Shown piece after piece: positions 25,106 through 33,562 of a stretch of DNA of 64,000 nucleotides. The notes below the pieces were generated by a model that was given only the letters and a program-made list of their open reading frames with translations, made no database searches and had not been told where the DNA came from. Numbering within the stretch: the stretch's first letter is position 1; each line of letters opens with the position of its first letter. Position numbers and translations under genes: made by a program. Source of the stretch: an uncultured Blautia sp. (GTDB lineage Bacteria > Bacillota > Clostridia > Lachnospirales > Lachnospiraceae); the NCBI GenBank assembly GCA_900551075.1, contig URVB01000009.1, forward strand, positions 44,618 through 108,617. Reading direction: 5' to 3'.

Positions 25106-26256
25106 CAGGAAAAAAGAAAATGACTGCTCCCGTATCATCTGTTGGCGCAGATGGGGAACAGCCAGAAGTAAAAAATCACAAACAAATTATAGCAAATGAA
25201 ACAGCACAAATCAATCTGCAAGCCACTAAAAATAACGGAACTGACGCAAACTGCCCGGAGAAATCCGGGCAGGGCGGCGGGCTTCAAACCGTTTCCATGA
25301 CGGAACTGTATGATACGGTGTATCCACCGAGAACGCCTGTTGTAGACGGCTTTCTGTATGGCGGCACATATCTCTTTGTAGGTGCGCCGAAAGTAGGGAA
25401 ATCGTTCTTCATGGGGCAGCTTGCCTATCATGTGGCTATGGGGCTTCCGTTGTGGAATTATCCCGTCCGAAAAGGGACAGTATTGTATCTTGCTTTGGAA
25501 GATGATTATGCAAGGCTTCAGCGGCGGTTATCCGTCATGTTTGGGGTGGAGTGTGCTGACAATCTATTCTTTGCGACACAGGCAAAGACATTGAATGAGG
25601 GACTGGACGGAGAGTTAGAGGGTTTTCTAAAAGAGCATAAAGACGCAAGGCTGATTATCATTGACACGCTCCAAAAGGTGCGTGAGGTCGGCGGGGACAG
25701 GTACAGCTATTCCAGTGACTATGAAATTGTGACAAGACTGAAAACTTTCAGTGATAAATACGGTGTCTGCCTGTTGGTGGTTCATCATACACGCAAGTTG
25801 GAATCCGAGGACAGTTTTGACATGATTTCCGGCACAAACGGTCTGCTCGGTGCGGCAGACGGGGCGTTTATCATGCACAAGAAAAAGCGTACTGATAATA
25901 CGGCGGTTATGGATATAGTAGGTCGTGACCAGCCCGATCAGGAACTGACGATAGAGTTTGACCGGGAAAAATGTATTTGGAAATTTCAGAAAGCGGAAAC
26001 GGAACTTTGGAAACAGCCACCGAACCCATTACTGGAAGCAATCAACGAATTGTTGACAGAGGAAATGCAGGAGTGGGAGGGGACAGCAACGGAACTTCTG
26101 AAACAGTTGCCAGATATGCAGTTATCAGCGAATGTGCTTTCAAGAAAATTAAATGTAGTGAACAGCCAATTACTTAATGACTATGGCATTTTCTATGACA
26201 ATAAGAGAGGACATGAGAGAAAAATTATTTTGAAACGGTTGGAGTTGAAAGAATAA
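25102..26256 (+). CDS. RepA-like AAA ATPase (putative replicative helicase) of element A
   Basis: This 384-residue protein has a Ser/Asn-rich N-terminus (1-60), then an AAA_25/RecA-like domain with Walker A GAPKVGKS at 94-101, Walker B RLIIIDTLQKV, and a conserved LLVVHHTRK sensor stretch. The last 80 residues resemble a small winged helix. The family includes the hexameric RepA helicase of RSF1010-type plasmids. Followed at once by a large palindromic repeat block, it suggests that the excised circle can replicate autonomously. Confidence 0.82.
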   Translation: MTGKKKMTAPVSSVGADGEQPEVKNHKQIIANETAQINLQATKNNGTDANCPEKSGQGGGLQTVSMTELYDTVYPPRTPVVDGFLYGGTYLFVGAPKVGKSFFMGQLAYHVAMGLPLWNYPVRKGTVLYLALEDDYARLQRRLSVMFGVECADNLFFATQAKTLNEGLDGELEGFLKEHKDARLIIIDTLQKVREVGGDRYSYSSDYEIVTRLKTFSDKYGVCLLVVHHTRKLESEDSFDMISGTNGLLGAADGAFIMHKKKRTDNTAVMDIVGRDQPDQELTIEFDREKCIWKFQKAETELWKQPPNPLLEAINELLTEEMQEWEGTATELLKQLPDMQLSANVLSRKLNVVNSQLLNDYGIFYDNKRGHERKIILKRLELKE

Positions 26257-26260
26257 TTTG

Positions 26261-26343
26261 CGACGATATGCGTCGGTTGCGACGGTATTTTTGATAGCGG
26301 GGTGGTATAGAAAATATCGACGCTATCGACGCAAACCGACGCA
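26261..26343. repeat. Origin-like palindromic repeat block of element A
   Basis: The arms TGCGTCGGTTGCGACGG (26269-26285) and GACGCAAACCGACGCA (26328-26343) are largely complementary, and several further CGACG/CGTCG units lie between them. The block starts 5 bp after the ATPase stop. Element C has the same sequence, and B has the same architecture with a different unit. It is interpreted as a replication origin or priming hairpin. Confidence 0.6.
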
Positions 26344-26411
26344 TGGTGAGAAACAAGGCGGCGAAAAGCCGCCCCGTCCGTAAGGACGGAAAAGCCCCCG
26401 GCAGGGCGCAA

Positions 26412-26485
26412 AACCTGCTTGCAGGTTGCATTTTTGATAGGCTTGCCTGTCAAAAGTGCTTTTGCGTTACTTTCGTGAAAGTAAC
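26412..26485. other. Candidate oriT of element A
   Basis: Two hairpins, AACCTGC-TT-GCAGGTT (26412-26427) and GTTACTTTC-GT-GAAAGTAAC (26466-26485), flank the conserved AAAGTGCTTTTG. The arrangement recurs directly upstream of the MobV relaxase in B and C. The location and strand fit the nic region of a MobV system; the nick site itself is not identified. Confidence 0.6.
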
Positions 26486-26553
26486 AAAGCCTTGCGCCGG
26501 GTGGCGCAGTAAAAATAGCGATACAAATATTGAGAATGTGGAGGATATGCCTA

Positions 26554-27924
26554 TTGGAGAGAACGATTAGCGGCATGATGGGAAAAGGTTCTGTCAATCA
26601 CAATACAAGAGCCTTTACAGCTAAAAATGTAGATAAGGAACGAAGCCAGGATAACGTGGAGTTCTGCCACTCGGATATAAAAGAAGTCTATCACACTCTT
26701 TTTGATGAAGCACTGGAACGCTACAACGCAAAGCAGAAACGGAGTGACCGAAAGATTGACGATTACTATGAGAAGATACGCCGAGGAAAGCAGGAGAAAT
26801 TATTTTATGAGGTTATTTTCCAAATCGGCAATAAAGATGATATGAATGTGCAGAGCAAAGAGGGGCAGTTGGCAAAAGATATTTTGTGTGAGTTCATGAA
26901 GCAGTTTCAGAAAAGAAATCCTAATCTCCTTGTATTTTCAAGCCATTTGCACATGGACGAGCAGACACCGCACATTCACATTGATTTTGTTCCCTTTATC
27001 CGTAACAGCAAGCGTGGGCTTGATACAAGAGTGTCATTAAAGGGTGCGCTGTCAGAGCAGGGATTCAAGGGCGGCACAAGGGGAATGACGGAATGGAATC
27101 AGTGGATAGAATCAGAAAAGCAGGAACTTTCAAAAGTCATGGGGCGGCATGGCGTACAGTGGAAACAGTTAGGAACGCATAACAAACATTTGTCGGTACT
27201 TGATTTTGAAAAGCAGGAACGGGCAAAAGAGGTTGCGGAACTGGAACAGACTATTTCCGGCAGTAAGGAAGAATTATCTTCTATTCTTCATCAGCAGATG
27301 GCGGCAGAACAGGAAACGGAACAGATACGGAAAGAGGGCGAAACAATCCGGCAGGAAGTATCAGAACTTTCCGCTACAAATCATCTGTTGAAAGAACAGG
27401 CGGAAACGCTGACAGAGGATAAGGAAAAACTGTTATCTGAAAATGAAAAGTTGGAGAAACAGCAGAAAAAGTTACAGCAGGAACTTAACAAAATGGTGCA
27501 GTCAAAGGAAGTCATGGAGCGCAATATTCATGCTTATGATGAAGATGCAAAATGGCAGTTGGCAGAGCCGGGGGCGTTGATGAGTGCAAAGGCATACAGA
27601 GATAAAAAGGCTTTACCGCTTGTGGAGAAGTTAAAAGAGGTTGTAAAAAATCTGACAATCAAGTGCGTACAGCTTACGGAGCAGAGTAAGAAGCTGACCG
27701 CCAAAGCGGACGGACAAAAGACACAGATTAGCCGCTTGACAGATAAGGTTATGGAGCAGAGCGACACCATAGACCGATTACAGGAAAAAGTGGCAGATTT
27801 GGGGCGTTTGGAGCGTCATTTAGGCAGAGAACAGGTGCAGTCGATAGTGGAACAGTCAAAGGCATTAGAACAGGCAGAAAGGGCAAAGAAACGCCCGAAA
27901 CGTGCCTTTGAAATGAGCCGATAG
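26554..27924 (+). CDS. mobV: MobV (Mob/Pre) family relaxase of element A (intact)
   Basis: A TTG start at 26554 with GGAGG at 9 nt gives 456 residues beginning ERTISGMMGKGSVNHN, matching the start used in C. The relaxase domain occupies the first 220 residues, with the metal-binding motif HLHMDEQTPHIHIDFVPF and RNPNLLVFSSH before it. The rest is a long coiled coil rich in Glu, Gln and Lys (about 230-330) ending in a helical, basic tail. It would nick oriT and pilot the strand into a recipient via a helper secretion system. The copies in B and C are broken. Confidence 0.9.
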   Translation: MERTISGMMGKGSVNHNTRAFTAKNVDKERSQDNVEFCHSDIKEVYHTLFDEALERYNAKQKRSDRKIDDYYEKIRRGKQEKLFYEVIFQIGNKDDMNVQSKEGQLAKDILCEFMKQFQKRNPNLLVFSSHLHMDEQTPHIHIDFVPFIRNSKRGLDTRVSLKGALSEQGFKGGTRGMTEWNQWIESEKQELSKVMGRHGVQWKQLGTHNKHLSVLDFEKQERAKEVAELEQTISGSKEELSSILHQQMAAEQETEQIRKEGETIRQEVSELSATNHLLKEQAETLTEDKEKLLSENEKLEKQQKKLQQELNKMVQSKEVMERNIHAYDEDAKWQLAEPGALMSAKAYRDKKALPLVEKLKEVVKNLTIKCVQLTEQSKKLTAKADGQKTQISRLTDKVMEQSDTIDRLQEKVADLGRLERHLGREQVQSIVEQSKALEQAERAKKRPKRAFEMSR

Positions 27925-27943
27925 GAAAGGGGATTGATAGGAT

Positions 27944-28258
27944 ATGACGGATATGGAAAAGAAAGTAATGATACGATTATGTGCTAAAATCGTGGCAGAA
28001 ACAGAGCTTTACGAAACGGATAAGGAAGTGCAAAATCTGATAGACTGGGTGTGCCTATCGGAGCAGATAAAGGAAAATAATAATACAATTCGTAATCTGA
28101 CCGGGGAATATAAAAAGATAGAGCCGGATTGCCGAGAGGGAGTGTGGGCGCAGTTGGAACGTATGAAAGAACTCTGCAAAGAGCGAAATAGTCTGTATGA
28201 GAAGCAGAATGATTTGAAAGGACAGAAACAGCAGTTAGAGAGGGCATTGGAGCGATAA
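27944..28258 (+). CDS. Coiled-coil hypothetical protein behind the relaxase of A
   Basis: The 104-residue, predominantly helical acidic-basic protein has GGAAAGGGGATTGATAGGAT before its ATG and follows the relaxase after 19 bp, so it probably shares its transcript. NTIRNLTGEYKKIEPD and a C-terminal KGQKQQLERALER suggest a coiled coil. I do not recognise a family. A hairpin terminator follows immediately. Confidence 0.65.
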   Translation: MTDMEKKVMIRLCAKIVAETELYETDKEVQNLIDWVCLSEQIKENNNTIRNLTGEYKKIEPDCREGVWAQLERMKELCKERNSLYEKQNDLKGQKQQLERALER

Positions 28259-28265
28259 AGTTTGT

Positions 28266-28298
28266 CGGGGAATGGCAGTTACAGAAAGTCATTCCCCG
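28266..28298. terminator. Convergent terminator in element A
   Basis: CGGGGAATG (28266-28274) and CATTCCCCG (28290-28298) form a perfect 9-bp stem between the plus-strand mobilization operon and the minus-strand cargo. It ends the conserved backbone. Confidence 0.7.
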
Positions 28299-28705
28299 GC
28301 GTTTGTTATGTCAAATTTATAGCCGACACCTAACACGGTTTTTATATAAGTCGGGTTCTTGCTGTCCGGCTCTATCTTTTTCCGCAGATTGCAAATCACG
28401 GTAGAAATGCTTGATTGGCAGCTATCGCTGTCCATGCTCCAAACAGCTTCAAAAATCTGTGACCGTGTGAGAACAATACCGGGATTGGTGGCAAGAAGTA
28501 CAAGGGTGCGGTATTCAAGGCGGGTAAGGTTTATGTCCTCTCCGTTTTGAAGTACCCTGTGCTGGTTCTGTCTGATTTCCAGTCCCGGAAATGACAGGAT
28601 TTCAGAAACAACAGGCTTTGTAAATACAACTTGTATTCTTTCGGATAATGCCGATAAAATGTTTTCAACTATTTTTTCTTCACTCTCCCGAAATGTCAAT
28701 AACAA
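28289..28705 (-). CDS. Orphan winged-helix regulator (OmpR/PhoB type, no receiver domain), possibly 5'-frameshifted
   Basis: The 138-residue frame contains a clear Trans_reg_C domain from about residue 42: GLEIRQNQHRVLQNGE, LTRLEYRTLVLLATNPG, RSQIFEAVWSMD, SSISTVICNLRKKIEPDSKNPTYIKTVLGVGYKF. The phospho-receiver domain is absent. The only good start, ATG at 28721 with AAGGA at 4-5 nt, opens a different frame (MKNKSIVIDISG) that stops after 13 codons, exactly where this frame could continue after a one-base shift. So the gene either is frameshifted or uses a TTG or GTG start. Confidence 0.7.
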   Translation of the reverse strand: MLLTFRESEEKIVENILSALSERIQVVFTKPVVSEILSFPGLEIRQNQHRVLQNGEDINLTRLEYRTLVLLATNPGIVLTRSQIFEAVWSMDSDSCQSSISTVICNLRKKIEPDSKNPTYIKTVLGVGYKFDITNAGE

Positions 28706-28739
28706 TGCTTTTATTCTTCATCACGTCCTTTTGTTTGTT

Positions 28740-29543
28740 CTATCCCATATTTTTACCAATGAATATTGTCCCCACGTTATCCCCATTTAATATTTTATAA
28801 AGAGAAGCGGGATTTTTACCATTTGTGATTATCGTGTCAATCCCCTGTGACGTAGCCAGTTTTGCCGCCTGCAATTTTGTTTTCATACCGCCAGTTCCCC
28901 GGCGTGAGCCTGCACCGCCTGCCAGTGACAAGACCTTTTCATCAATGATGGATATACTGTCAATCAGCTTTGCGTCCGGGTGCAGGCGTGGGTCGCTGTC
29001 ATAAAAGCCGTCAATATCTGAAAAGATTACAAGGCTTTTTGCCCTGCATAGTACCGAAACAACAGCCGATAGCGTGTCATTATCCCCGAAAAGTTTATCT
29101 TCCGACTGTATTTCCGTATAGCTTACGGAGTCATTTTCATTTACGATTGGAATAATACCCATTTCCAACAGTGTATTGAATGTGTTGATTAGGTTTTCCT
29201 TTTTTTCCTCGTTTTCCATATCCTCCGCATTTAACAAAATCTGCGCCACTGTTTTATCGTAGTCACTGAAAAACTTATCATACAGATACATGATACTGCA
29301 TTGCCCCACAGCGGCGGCAGCTTGTTTTATCCGCATACTCGTAGGGCGTGGCTTTGTCTGTAATTTGTTTATGCCTACTGCGATTGCACCGGACGACACA
29401 AGGATAACTTCATATCCCATATTCTGAATATCAGACAATACACGGGCGATACAGTCAAAGGCTTTTAGGTTATTCTGCCCGATTTCATTTGTGAGAGTGG
29501 AAGTGCCTACTTTGACGACAATCCTGTTATAATAAAGTCCCAT
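28740..29543 (-). CDS. Glutamate 5-kinase-like protein (no PUA domain)
   Basis: The 267-residue amino-acid kinase starts best at ATG 29543 (GAGGTGTGATT upstream) and overlaps the preceding gene by 2 bp. Typical ProB motifs are visible: IVVKVGTSTLT, ILVSSGAIAVGINKL, IVNENDSVSY, FGDNDTLSAVVS, FSDIDGFYDSDPR and GTGGMKTKLQAAK. It phosphorylates glutamate, the first committed step of proline synthesis. The C-terminal PUA domain of long ProB forms is missing, as in many short homologues. proA and proC are absent from the element. Confidence 0.9.
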   Translation of the reverse strand: MGLYYNRIVVKVGTSTLTNEIGQNNLKAFDCIARVLSDIQNMGYEVILVSSGAIAVGINKLQTKPRPTSMRIKQAAAAVGQCSIMYLYDKFFSDYDKTVAQILLNAEDMENEEKKENLINTFNTLLEMGIIPIVNENDSVSYTEIQSEDKLFGDNDTLSAVVSVLCRAKSLVIFSDIDGFYDSDPRLHPDAKLIDSISIIDEKVLSLAGGAGSRRGTGGMKTKLQAAKLATSQGIDTIITNGKNPASLYKILNGDNVGTIFIGKNMG

Positions 29544-29545
29544 AA

Positions 29546-30085
29546 TCACACCTCGATAACAGCCGGAATATGCTTTACATACTGTAAAAATGTGTCTGTG
29601 ATGTATTCCGTCTTTATTTTCATATAGCTTGTGGTTATCCCGTCACTACACCCGTACCATTCGGAACTAACAACATCTTTGTCTAAAACAATCTGAACGG
29701 CATTTTGTTTATCCAGTATGGCACTGAAAACAGTTGCCGCCCCAATCTTAGTGCCTAACATGCTTTCCATAAGCTCCGCAGGGGCAAAAGAAACACGGGA
29801 AACGCCTAACGCATTGCTAAAATCTTTGGAACGAAACGGCTTGCTGCCTGTGGTAATGAAAAGATAAAAAGCTGTTTGTTGTCTGTTACAGAGAAACAGT
29901 GTTTTCACCATTTCCATATCCAGTTTTTTGTTAATTTGAATGCAGTCCTCCATAGTAATCGCTTCGTCCGTTTCCACACGTTCAAAAGGGATATTCAGTT
30001 TTTCAAGTATCTGATAGGTATTTTGCTGTAAAGGTGTCCGAAATTCTTTGGGTGCGGTCTTATAAATATCACTTACATAAAACAT
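29546..30085 (-). CDS. YbaK/ProX-like aminoacyl-tRNA editing protein
   Basis: This 179-residue protein fits the YbaK/EbsC fold, best the ProX/PrdX branch that hydrolyses mischarged Ala-tRNA(Pro). Visible parts are KTLFLCNRQQTAFYLFITTGSKPFRSKDFSNALG, VSFAPAELMESMLGTKIGAATVFS and IVLDKDVVSSEWYGCSDGIT. It is co-directional and overlapping with the glutamate kinase gene, so both form an operon starting at the divergent LysR region. Pairing proline synthesis with proline-tRNA quality control suggests a coherent cargo. The exact amino-acid specificity is inferred. Confidence 0.82.
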   Translation of the reverse strand: MFYVSDIYKTAPKEFRTPLQQNTYQILEKLNIPFERVETDEAITMEDCIQINKKLDMEMVKTLFLCNRQQTAFYLFITTGSKPFRSKDFSNALGVSRVSFAPAELMESMLGTKIGAATVFSAILDKQNAVQIVLDKDVVSSEWYGCSDGITTSYMKIKTEYITDTFLQYVKHIPAVIEV

Positions 30086-30180
30086 TGTACTTCATTCCTT
30101 TCTTTTGAAACTTTTTGTGAAGTCTTGAAAACTTCCAGTGGATAGATTATCATAAATAGAGAAATTACAAAAGCGAATAT

Positions 30181-30201
30181 TTATCATATATAGCATGATA
30201 A
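30181..30201. promoter_or_regulatory. LysR-type operator between the proline operon and lysR
   Basis: TTATCAT (30181-30187) and ATGATAA (30195-30201) form a perfect inverted repeat with a 7-bp spacer and fit the T-N11-A rule. A further TTATCATAA lies at 30148. The site sits 25 bp before the lysR start, in the divergent intergenic region. Confidence 0.7.
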
Positions 30202-30225
30202 AATCAGATGAAAGGAGGTATCGTT

Positions 30226-31122
30226 ATGGATATGAATATTCAGAAATATTTAGCCTTTGTAAAAACAGTGGAATATGGGAGTTTTACAAAAGCCGCTGAA
30301 AAGCTGAATTATTCCCAATCAGGAATTAGTCGAATGATTAACGATTTGGAGAAAGAGTGGAAAGTGTCGCTCCTTGAACGCAACCGTTCCGGGGTTCGCT
30401 TAACGTCAGACGGACTGACATTGTTACCTTATGCAAAAAAAGTCTGTGAGGAATACCAAAAGCTGCAATCGCAAGTTGATGAAATAAATGGTCTGCAATC
30501 CGGGATTATCAGAATAGGGACGTTTTCAAGCGTGGCTACGCACTGGCTTCCCAATATCATAAAAAGGTTTCAGACGGATTATCCGAACATAGATTATGAA
30601 CTGTTGTTGGGGGACTATACGGAGATTGAAAACTGGATATTAGAGGGGCGTGTTGACTGTGGTTTTTTGCGTCTGCCTGCACACCCGGATTTGGAAACGT
30701 GTTTTTTGGAACAGGACAAACTGCTTGTTGTATTGCCGGAAAACCATGCTTTTGCAGATTGTGATTGTTTTCCAGTGAAAGCACTTGCCGATTATCCCTT
30801 TATGCTGTTGGAAAAAGGCGCAAAGGCTGAAATATCGGAAATTTTTGAAAGGTGTAATGTCAGACCGAAAATACATTTTACAACATGGGACGATTACGCC
30901 ATTATGTCTATGGTGGAGAGTGGTTTAGGTATAAGCATACTGCCGCAGCTTATTTTACAACGTGTGCCGTATAAAATTATAACAAAGGAATTAGACGTTC
31001 CAGTTTTTCGTAATATTGGGCTTGCTTTACGGAGTAAGAAAAACAGTTCTTTGGCTGTTAAGAGGTTCTTGGAATATATTAAATATAGGCAGACTATGAC
31101 TTCATTTGACAGTTTGGACTGA
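30226..31122 (+). CDS. LysR family transcriptional regulator of element A cargo
   Basis: ATG 30226 with AAAGGAGG at 7 nt gives 298 residues (MDMNIQKYLAF). The N-terminal winged helix (FTKAAEKLNYSQSGISRMINDLEKEW) is followed by a periplasmic-binding-like effector domain (GIIRIGTFSSVATHWLPNIIKRF). It is divergent from the ProX-ProB pair and shares the operator, so it probably controls them; the effector is unknown. It is the last gene of element A. Confidence 0.93.
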   Translation: MDMNIQKYLAFVKTVEYGSFTKAAEKLNYSQSGISRMINDLEKEWKVSLLERNRSGVRLTSDGLTLLPYAKKVCEEYQKLQSQVDEINGLQSGIIRIGTFSSVATHWLPNIIKRFQTDYPNIDYELLLGDYTEIENWILEGRVDCGFLRLPAHPDLETCFLEQDKLLVVLPENHAFADCDCFPVKALADYPFMLLEKGAKAEISEIFERCNVRPKIHFTTWDDYAIMSMVESGLGISILPQLILQRVPYKIITKELDVPVFRNIGLALRSKKNSSLAVKRFLEYIKYRQTMTSFDSLD

Positions 31123-31161
31123 TAGCAAAAATATATATTGCCTTAGTGATATGTTTTATAA

Positions 31162-31181
31162 ACATGGTGCTAGCACCATGT
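31162..31181. repeat. Perfect 20-bp palindrome downstream of lysR
   Basis: ACATGGTGCTAGCACCATGT is self-complementary over its full length. It lies 40 bp after the lysR stop and is not followed by a T-run. It may be a weak terminator or a protein site. Confidence 0.5.
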
Positions 31182-31271
31182 AATAAAGGTGGTTAAGGAG
31201 AAAACAGTATTTACGGTGTAAGATTTCAAAAATAGGTTGCTAAATTGTCGAGATTTGCTATAATAAATGCG

Positions 31272-31290
31272 TGGCAACATTTTGGCAACA
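31272..31290 (+). repeat. Integrase arm-type repeats, right end of A
   Basis: TGGCAAC at 31272 and 31283 (11 bp apart) mirror the left-end pair of A. They lie 110 bp inside the right boundary. Confidence 0.6.
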
Positions 31291-31392
31291 GAAAATCAGC
31301 AAGCCATAATAAATGATGTAATTGATGTAAATACAGGCGTGTATTTGTATAAAACTTAAACAAATACAGTTAAGAACAACAAAGAACACGCC

Positions 31393-31404
31393 GAGTTCGA
31401 ATAA
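31393..31404 (+). repeat. Attachment site 2 (A/B junction)
   Basis: GAGTTCGAATAA matches the guaA end at 9 of 12 positions. The sequence to its left matches the right end of C, and the sequence to its right matches the left end of D. Confidence 0.8.
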
Positions 31405-31462
31405 ACAAAAATGCTTAGTAAATCCAGCGTTTATGCGGATTTGCGGGCTTTTGAAAAGTCTT

Positions 31463-31482
31463 TTGATAACAAATTGATAACA
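31463..31482 (+). repeat. Integrase arm-type repeats, left end of B
   Basis: TTGATAAC at 31463 and 31474 is a direct repeat 11 bp apart. Related GATAAC copies 11 bp apart occur at the right end of B (53132, 53143) and the same pair at the left of D (63572, 63583). It is the subfamily-2 counterpart of the TTGGCAAC pair. Confidence 0.6.
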
Positions 31483-31599
31483 GTTACGCAAGTGCGATTA
31501 TTCTTACGGATAAGTGGTTTGCAGGTGAGAGAATGATTTTAAGGCGGTTTGTGTGACTGGCGTTCAGAGCCATTCTCTGGATAAATCCATATTATTTAT

Positions 31600-31647
31600 A
31601 ACGCCCTTAGCTGTGGGTAGGAAACTCATGGCTAAGGGCGTTTTTTG
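31600..31647. terminator. Terminator of the element B regulator
   Basis: ACGCCCTTAG and CTAAGGGCGT form a perfect 10-bp stem extended by partial pairing of the inner part, with TTTTTT on the right and a short A-rich stretch on the left. It ends just before the regulator stop on the minus strand. Confidence 0.75.
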
Positions 31648-31655
31648 CGTTCTTG

Positions 31656-32186
31656 TTAATCGGTTTTTAGCTTGTCCTTGAATGTTTCGACTAAAGCATC
31701 GCTTAATTCCTTAGAGGGGATATTCGCCCAATGCTGCGTGGTATCAAACTTCGGGTAATTGTACCGCCACTGGTCGTAATCTTCCCTGCTGATTTCTTCA
31801 GCGGAGAGCTTTGCAGCCTGTTCCTGCCAAGCAGTAAGCATTTGCAGCAGTTCTTCAGCGGCTTTGCCCTTGTCCCTGTCGACCTTTAGGCAGATTTCCC
31901 CGTCTGCTTCACTGACGGTTAGACCATAAATATCTTCAAGGGCAAATAAGGTGTGTATAAGTCCGATTTGACTGTCAATATCGGGGATGTCAAGAGCCTG
32001 CGGCGCAACGTCAAGAGCCTGTGCCAGTGCGGCGGTAAGCTCCGCTTTGGGTTTGCGTGAGCCTGTTTCATATTGAGCCAGACGCACGTCTGCGCTCCGT
32101 TCGGGAAAACCGACAAGCATACCAAGATATTTCTGTGTCATGCCCCGCATGATGCGGAAAAAATGTATTCTTTCGCCTATTGCCAT
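31656..32186 (-). CDS. XRE family regulator of element B
   Basis: This 176-residue orthologue of the A and C regulators starts MAIGERIHFFRIMRGMTQKYLG with AAGGAG upstream. The helix-turn-helix is well conserved, while the recognition segment (LVGFPERSADVRLAQYETGSRKPK) differs from that of A and C (GFLGKTSDVRMAQYESEARTPK). This agrees with the different operator sequence next to it. The C-terminal domain with YDQWRYNYPKFDTTQHWANIPSK is shared. Confidence 0.87.
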   Translation of the reverse strand: MAIGERIHFFRIMRGMTQKYLGMLVGFPERSADVRLAQYETGSRKPKAELTAALAQALDVAPQALDIPDIDSQIGLIHTLFALEDIYGLTVSEADGEICLKVDRDKGKAAEELLQMLTAWQEQAAKLSAEEISREDYDQWRYNYPKFDTTQHWANIPSKELSDALVETFKDKLKTD

Positions 32187-32291
32187 AGTGTTTCACTCCT
32201 TATTGATATGTTTATATGGAGTATAGCATATATGTTTAGATAAAGTCAATAGAAATGAAACAAAAAAGTTTAATATTTTCTTGCAAACCTA

Positions 32292-32349
32292 TTGACAATA
32301 GCAGAAATGCTTAGTATAATCAAAAAAGGAATTAAGCAAAAACGCTTAG
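32292..32349 (+). promoter_or_regulatory. xis-int promoter and operator of element B
   Basis: A full-consensus promoter, TTGACA (32292-32297) and TATAAT (32315-32320) with 17-bp spacing, is followed by the inverted repeat TAAGC-AAAAAC-GCTTA (32333-32348). An extra GCTTAG overlaps the -10 region. The operator unit differs from the ACTTAAAC unit of A and C. Confidence 0.7.
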
Positions 32350-32368
32350 AAAGGAAAGGAGAGATTGT

Positions 32369-32569
32369 ATGGACAACAAATTTATCCGTGCAGAAGAGGT
32401 GGCGCAGGAGCTTTCCGTGTCAAAGCCTTATGCCTACAAGCTCATTAAGAAATTAAATGACGAGCTGAAAGAGCAGGGGTTTATCACGATTGCAGGGCGT
32501 GTCAACCGCCAGTATTTTGAGGAAAGGCTCTACGGAGCGGGAGAAAAACAGGGAAAGGAGATGGGGTAA
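32369..32569 (+). CDS. Excisionase-like small DNA-binding protein of element B
   Basis: The 66-residue protein (MDNKFIRAEEVAQELSVSK..) has the Xis/MerR-like helix-turn-helix and a GRVNRQYFEERLYG tail. AAAGGAGAG lies 8 nt ahead of the ATG. Its stop abuts the integrase ATG. It is only distantly similar to the A and C versions. Confidence 0.8.
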   Translation: MDNKFIRAEEVAQELSVSKPYAYKLIKKLNDELKEQGFITIAGRVNRQYFEERLYGAGEKQGKEMG

Positions 32570-33493
32570 ATGCCAGTATTTAAGAATGAGGGCAATGGCA
32601 CATGGTATGTGATGGTAAGGTATGTGAACTGGAAAGGGGAGCGGAAACAGAAGTGCAAGCGTGGATTTGCCACGAAACGTGAAGCGCAGGAATGGGAGCG
32701 GAAGTTCCAACTGCAAAATTACGCTGACCTTGACATGGATTTTGAATCCTTTGCGGAGCTTTATACAAATGACGTAAAGAACCGACTGAAGGAGAACACT
32801 TGGCTGACAAAGGAGCATATCATCCGCACAAAGATTCTCCCTTATTTCGGGAAGATGAAAATTAGCGAGATTGGGACAAAGGAAATCATTGCGTGGCAGA
32901 ACGAGCTGCTTGCCTACCGTGATGAAAAGAGGAATCCGTATTCGCAGACGTATCTGAAAACAGTCCACAACCAGCTTTCTGCAATCTTCAACCATGCGGT
33001 GCGGTATTATGACCTCCGCTCCAACCCTGCGGCAAAGGCAGGAAACATGGGGAGTGAAGAACACAAGGAAATGCTGTTCTGGACAAAAGAGGAATATAGG
33101 AAGTTTGCGGATGAAATGATGGATAAGCCTGTTTCCTTTTATGCCTTTGAAATGTTGTATTGGTGCGGAATCCGTGAGGGAGAATTACTGGCACTAACCG
33201 CCGCAGATTTCAACTTTGACAAGGAAACGGTTACGATTAACAAATCCTATCAGCGTCTGCATGGCGAGGATGTGATTACCTCCCCGAAAACAAAAAAGAG
33301 CAACCGCACAATCAAGATGCCGAAGTTTCTCTGTGAGGAAATGCAGGAATATATCAGTATGCTGTATGGATTAAAGAAGAAAGACCGTATTTTCACGGTT
33401 ACAAAGAGTTACCTCCACCACGAGATGGACAGAGGGGCAAAGGCGGCGGGCGTGAAACGCATACGGATTCATGATTTACGCCATAGCCATGTT
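32570..33493 (+). pseudogene. Tyrosine integrase of element B, 5' part
   Basis: The first 308 codons of an integrase are present: WCGIREGE (Arg), TSPKTKKS (Lys) and HDLRHSHV (His, Arg). Right after the valine the frame runs into foreign sequence and stops (GTT TAA). The missing C-terminus, with the second histidine and the nucleophile tyrosine, lies at 45020-45172. The gene is therefore split by an 11.5-kb insertion, and element B cannot excise with its own enzyme. Confidence 0.93.
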
Positions 33494-33562
33494 TAACTTT
33501 CATAGGGATATTTTTAGAAGCGGGCTTGAAACCCTTATGTAATGGGAGTTTCCGGCAGTAGC

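Larger units (their letters stand above)
22497..31392 (+). mobile_element. IME A (subfamily 1), complete
   Basis: This 8.9-kb integrative mobilizable element lies between attachment copies 1 and 2. It holds an XRE regulator, excisionase-like protein, tyrosine integrase, MobC-like protein, RepA-like ATPase, origin-like palindromes, oriT-like hairpin and MobV relaxase, then cargo for proline metabolism. It has no type IV secretion genes, so transfer would need a helper conjugative element. All mobility genes are open, so this is the only apparently autonomous copy in the array. Confidence 0.85.

Noticed and set aside
31258..31491. Minus-strand frame of 77 residues across the A/B junction, with a similar one at 63340-63600
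   Set aside because: Both span an attachment site and the integrase arm repeats, lack a ribosome site, and are alike only because the underlying element ends are homologous.
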